NCBI RefSeq assembly: GCF_003752465.1
Contig: NZ_RKHJ01000001.1
Location: 1,674,001 to 1,738,000 of the forward strand
Source: Agrococcus jenensis
Lineage (GTDB): Bacteria > Actinomycetota > Actinomycetes > Actinomycetales > Microbacteriaceae
Reading direction: 5' to 3'
Length of the DNA: 64,000 nucleotides
Position numbers and translations under genes: made by a program. Below, piece after piece: positions 62,849-64,000 of this stretch (its first letter is position 1; each line of letters begins with the position of its first letter). The notes beneath the pieces are model-generated. The model worked only from the letters and a program-made list of their open reading frames with translations. It was not told where the DNA came from and did not search any database.

Positions 62849-63727
62849 ATGAACATCTCCGGCTCCGGCCACGCTCTGGCCGACGCGACCGTCATCATCA
62901 CCGGCAGCTCGAGCGGCATCGGCCGGGCGACGGCGGTCGCGCTCGCCACGTCGGGGGCGCGCATCGTCCTCGCGGTCCGCGACGCCGAGAAGGGGCGTGT
63001 CGTCGCCTCGTCGCTCCCCGGCATCCCGGGCACCCACCGCGTGCGCACGCTCGACCTCGCTCGGCTGGAGTCGGTGGAGGCGTTCGTGAGCGGCATCGAT
63101 GAGCCGGTCGCGGTGCTCATCAACAACGCCGGAGTCGAGTCGAAGGACCTGCAGCGGACCGCGGATGGGCACGAGCTCCAGTTCGGGACGAATCACCTGG
63201 GGCACTTCCTGCTGACGACGCTGCTGCTGCGCCAGATCACCGACCGGGTCGTGTCTGTGGCCTCGCAGGCTGAGCGCATGGGCCGGCTCGATCTCGCCGA
63301 CCTCGACTGGCGCAGACGCCCGTACCGAGGTGGCCAGGCCTACGCCGACTCGAAGCTCGCCAACCTGCTCTTCACCGCCGAGCTGGACCGGCGACTGCGC
63401 GCGTCGGGGTCCTCCGTGCGCGCACTCGCGGCGCATCCGGGACTCGTCAGGACCGCGATCTACGACCGGCCCGCCGGGCAGCGCCCGAACCTCTGGGACC
63501 GGCTCGTCCCGGTCCTCGGCCAGTCGGCCGACGAGGGGGCGCTGCCGTCCCTGCTCGCCGCAACCGGCGATGTGCCCGGCGGCGCCTTCGTCGGGCCCGA
63601 GCGCATGCTGCACATGCGCGGCGGCGCCCAGCTCATCGGCCGATCGAGGCGGGCCGAGGATCCGGTGCTCGCGGCGGAGCTGTGGGCGGCCTCCGAGCAG
63701 ATGACGGCAGCGGTCCCACGCGAGTGA
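62849..63727 (+). CDS. Short-chain dehydrogenase/reductase
   Basis: 292-residue NAD(P)-dependent Rossmann enzyme of the retinol-dehydrogenase-like SDR group. The cofactor loop is TGSSSGIGRA, followed by INNAGVE and the catalytic YADSK (Tyr-x3-Lys) with Ser in VVSVASQAE. The substrate is unknown; a divergent TetR regulator suggests an inducible detoxification or degradation step. The ATG at 62849 is chosen over the GTG at 62831 because TACATT ends 7 nt before it. Confidence 0.9.
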   Translation: MNISGSGHALADATVIITGSSSGIGRATAVALATSGARIVLAVRDAEKGRVVASSLPGIPGTHRVRTLDLARLESVEAFVSGIDEPVAVLINNAGVESKDLQRTADGHELQFGTNHLGHFLLTTLLLRQITDRVVSVASQAERMGRLDLADLDWRRRPYRGGQAYADSKLANLLFTAELDRRLRASGSSVRALAAHPGLVRTAIYDRPAGQRPNLWDRLVPVLGQSADEGALPSLLAATGDVPGGAFVGPERMLHMRGGAQLIGRSRRAEDPVLAAELWAASEQMTAAVPRE

Positions 63728-63817
63728 GCGTCGCCACGCGGCTCGGACGCCCGTCCCGCAGCAGCGCAGTCGTCGCCGTTCCCTCGTGGTCGCGCTCGCT
63801 GCGGCGGCCCGATCCCG

Positions 63818-64000
63818 TCAGTCGGAGCGGGGGTCGATGAGCAGGCCGACCTCCGCCCAGAGCCGCTCCGTCTCGCTGATCTGGCGGCGGGTGCGCTCGG
63901 GATCGAGGCGCGCGAGCGTCGCCATGATGCCCTGCTGCACCGCCATCGGCACGGTGAGCGAGGCGAAGAACGAGGAGCCCTCGGCGGGGATGAGCACCGC
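63818..64000 (-). CDS. C-terminal end of an RpiR-like regulator (runs off right edge)
   Basis: Sixty residues are visible on the minus strand, ending in DPRSD and a TGA at 63818-63820. The segment VLIPAEGSSFFASLTVPMA, then a helix DPERTRRQISETERLW, resembles the end of the SIS domain of MurR/RpiR-family regulators, which sense sugar phosphates. The DNA-binding part lies outside the window, so family assignment is tentative. Confidence 0.5.
   Translation of the reverse strand, partial: AVLIPAEGSSFFASLTVPMAVQQGIMATLARLDPERTRRQISETERLWAEVGLLIDPRSD

Overview
The window is very GC-rich DNA (by eye about 70% or more) from an actinobacterium. Gene order and protein types point to the Microbacteriaceae; an Agrococcus-like organism is possible, but I cannot fix the genus. 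Two chromosomal blocks known across Actinobacteria are present: pmt / rsmI-metG-tatD-rsmA-ispE (14-24 kb) and mtrA-mtrB-lpqB-comF-hpf-secA (27-35 kb). I see no rRNA, tRNA, CRISPR array, insertion sequence, integrase or phage gene. The window reads as core chromosome with a few accessory insertions.

Layout. 0-1 kb: two lipoproteins. 1.1-9.4 kb: propionyl-CoA and branched-chain catabolism (prpD, prpB, an old-yellow-enzyme reductase, a 3-hydroxyisobutyryl-CoA-hydrolase-like protein, an enoyl-CoA hydratase, prpC, an aldo/keto reductase). Valine breakdown through 3-hydroxyisobutyryl-CoA feeds propionyl-CoA, and the methylcitrate cycle removes it. 9.5-12.8 kb: small conserved proteins. 12.8-24.7 kb: protein O-mannosyltransferase, rsmI, metG, tatD, rsmA and ispE, interleaved with lipoproteins on the other strand; rpfB, often found between tatD and rsmA, is absent. 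24.9-41 kb: an ABC-F protein, the MtrAB-LpqB envelope system, comF, long HPF, SecA, a secreted trypsin-like protease, TrhA/hemolysin III, uppS, a PIN-PhoH protein and an AlkZ-like protein. 41-45.6 kb: a surface module (ECF sigma factor and anti-sigma factor, class F sortase, two tandem DUF4397 surface proteins) plus a divergent type IV prepilin-type peptidase. 45.7-48.3 kb: a methionine-type ABC importer. 48.4-54 kb: cstA-ybdD, a TPR protein and prolyl oligopeptidase. 54.2-61.5 kb: fumC, DUF4245, xseB, xseA and ispH, with an M20 peptidase-MFS pair lodged between xseB and xseA. 61.6-64 kb: an acidic protein, a TetR/SDR divergent pair and the end of an RpiR-like regulator.

Two genome-scale patterns stand out. 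First, about 23 genes have a -10 hexamer of the form TANNNT (T, A, any three, T) ending 6-7 nt before the start codon and no Shine-Dalgarno sequence, which implies leaderless transcripts; genes with a -10 further upstream usually have a good ribosome binding site instead. Second, most of the longer intergenic gaps carry a long palindrome or repeat array. Several use 19-nt arms or a 19-nt period. One family (19-nt arms, 23-nt loop) occurs twice, 57 kb apart, each copy starting 4 nt after a stop codon. Another family (core GATCGAGTAGCAGCCG ... CGTATCGAGATC) occurs after metG and after secA, where it supplies the secA stop codon.
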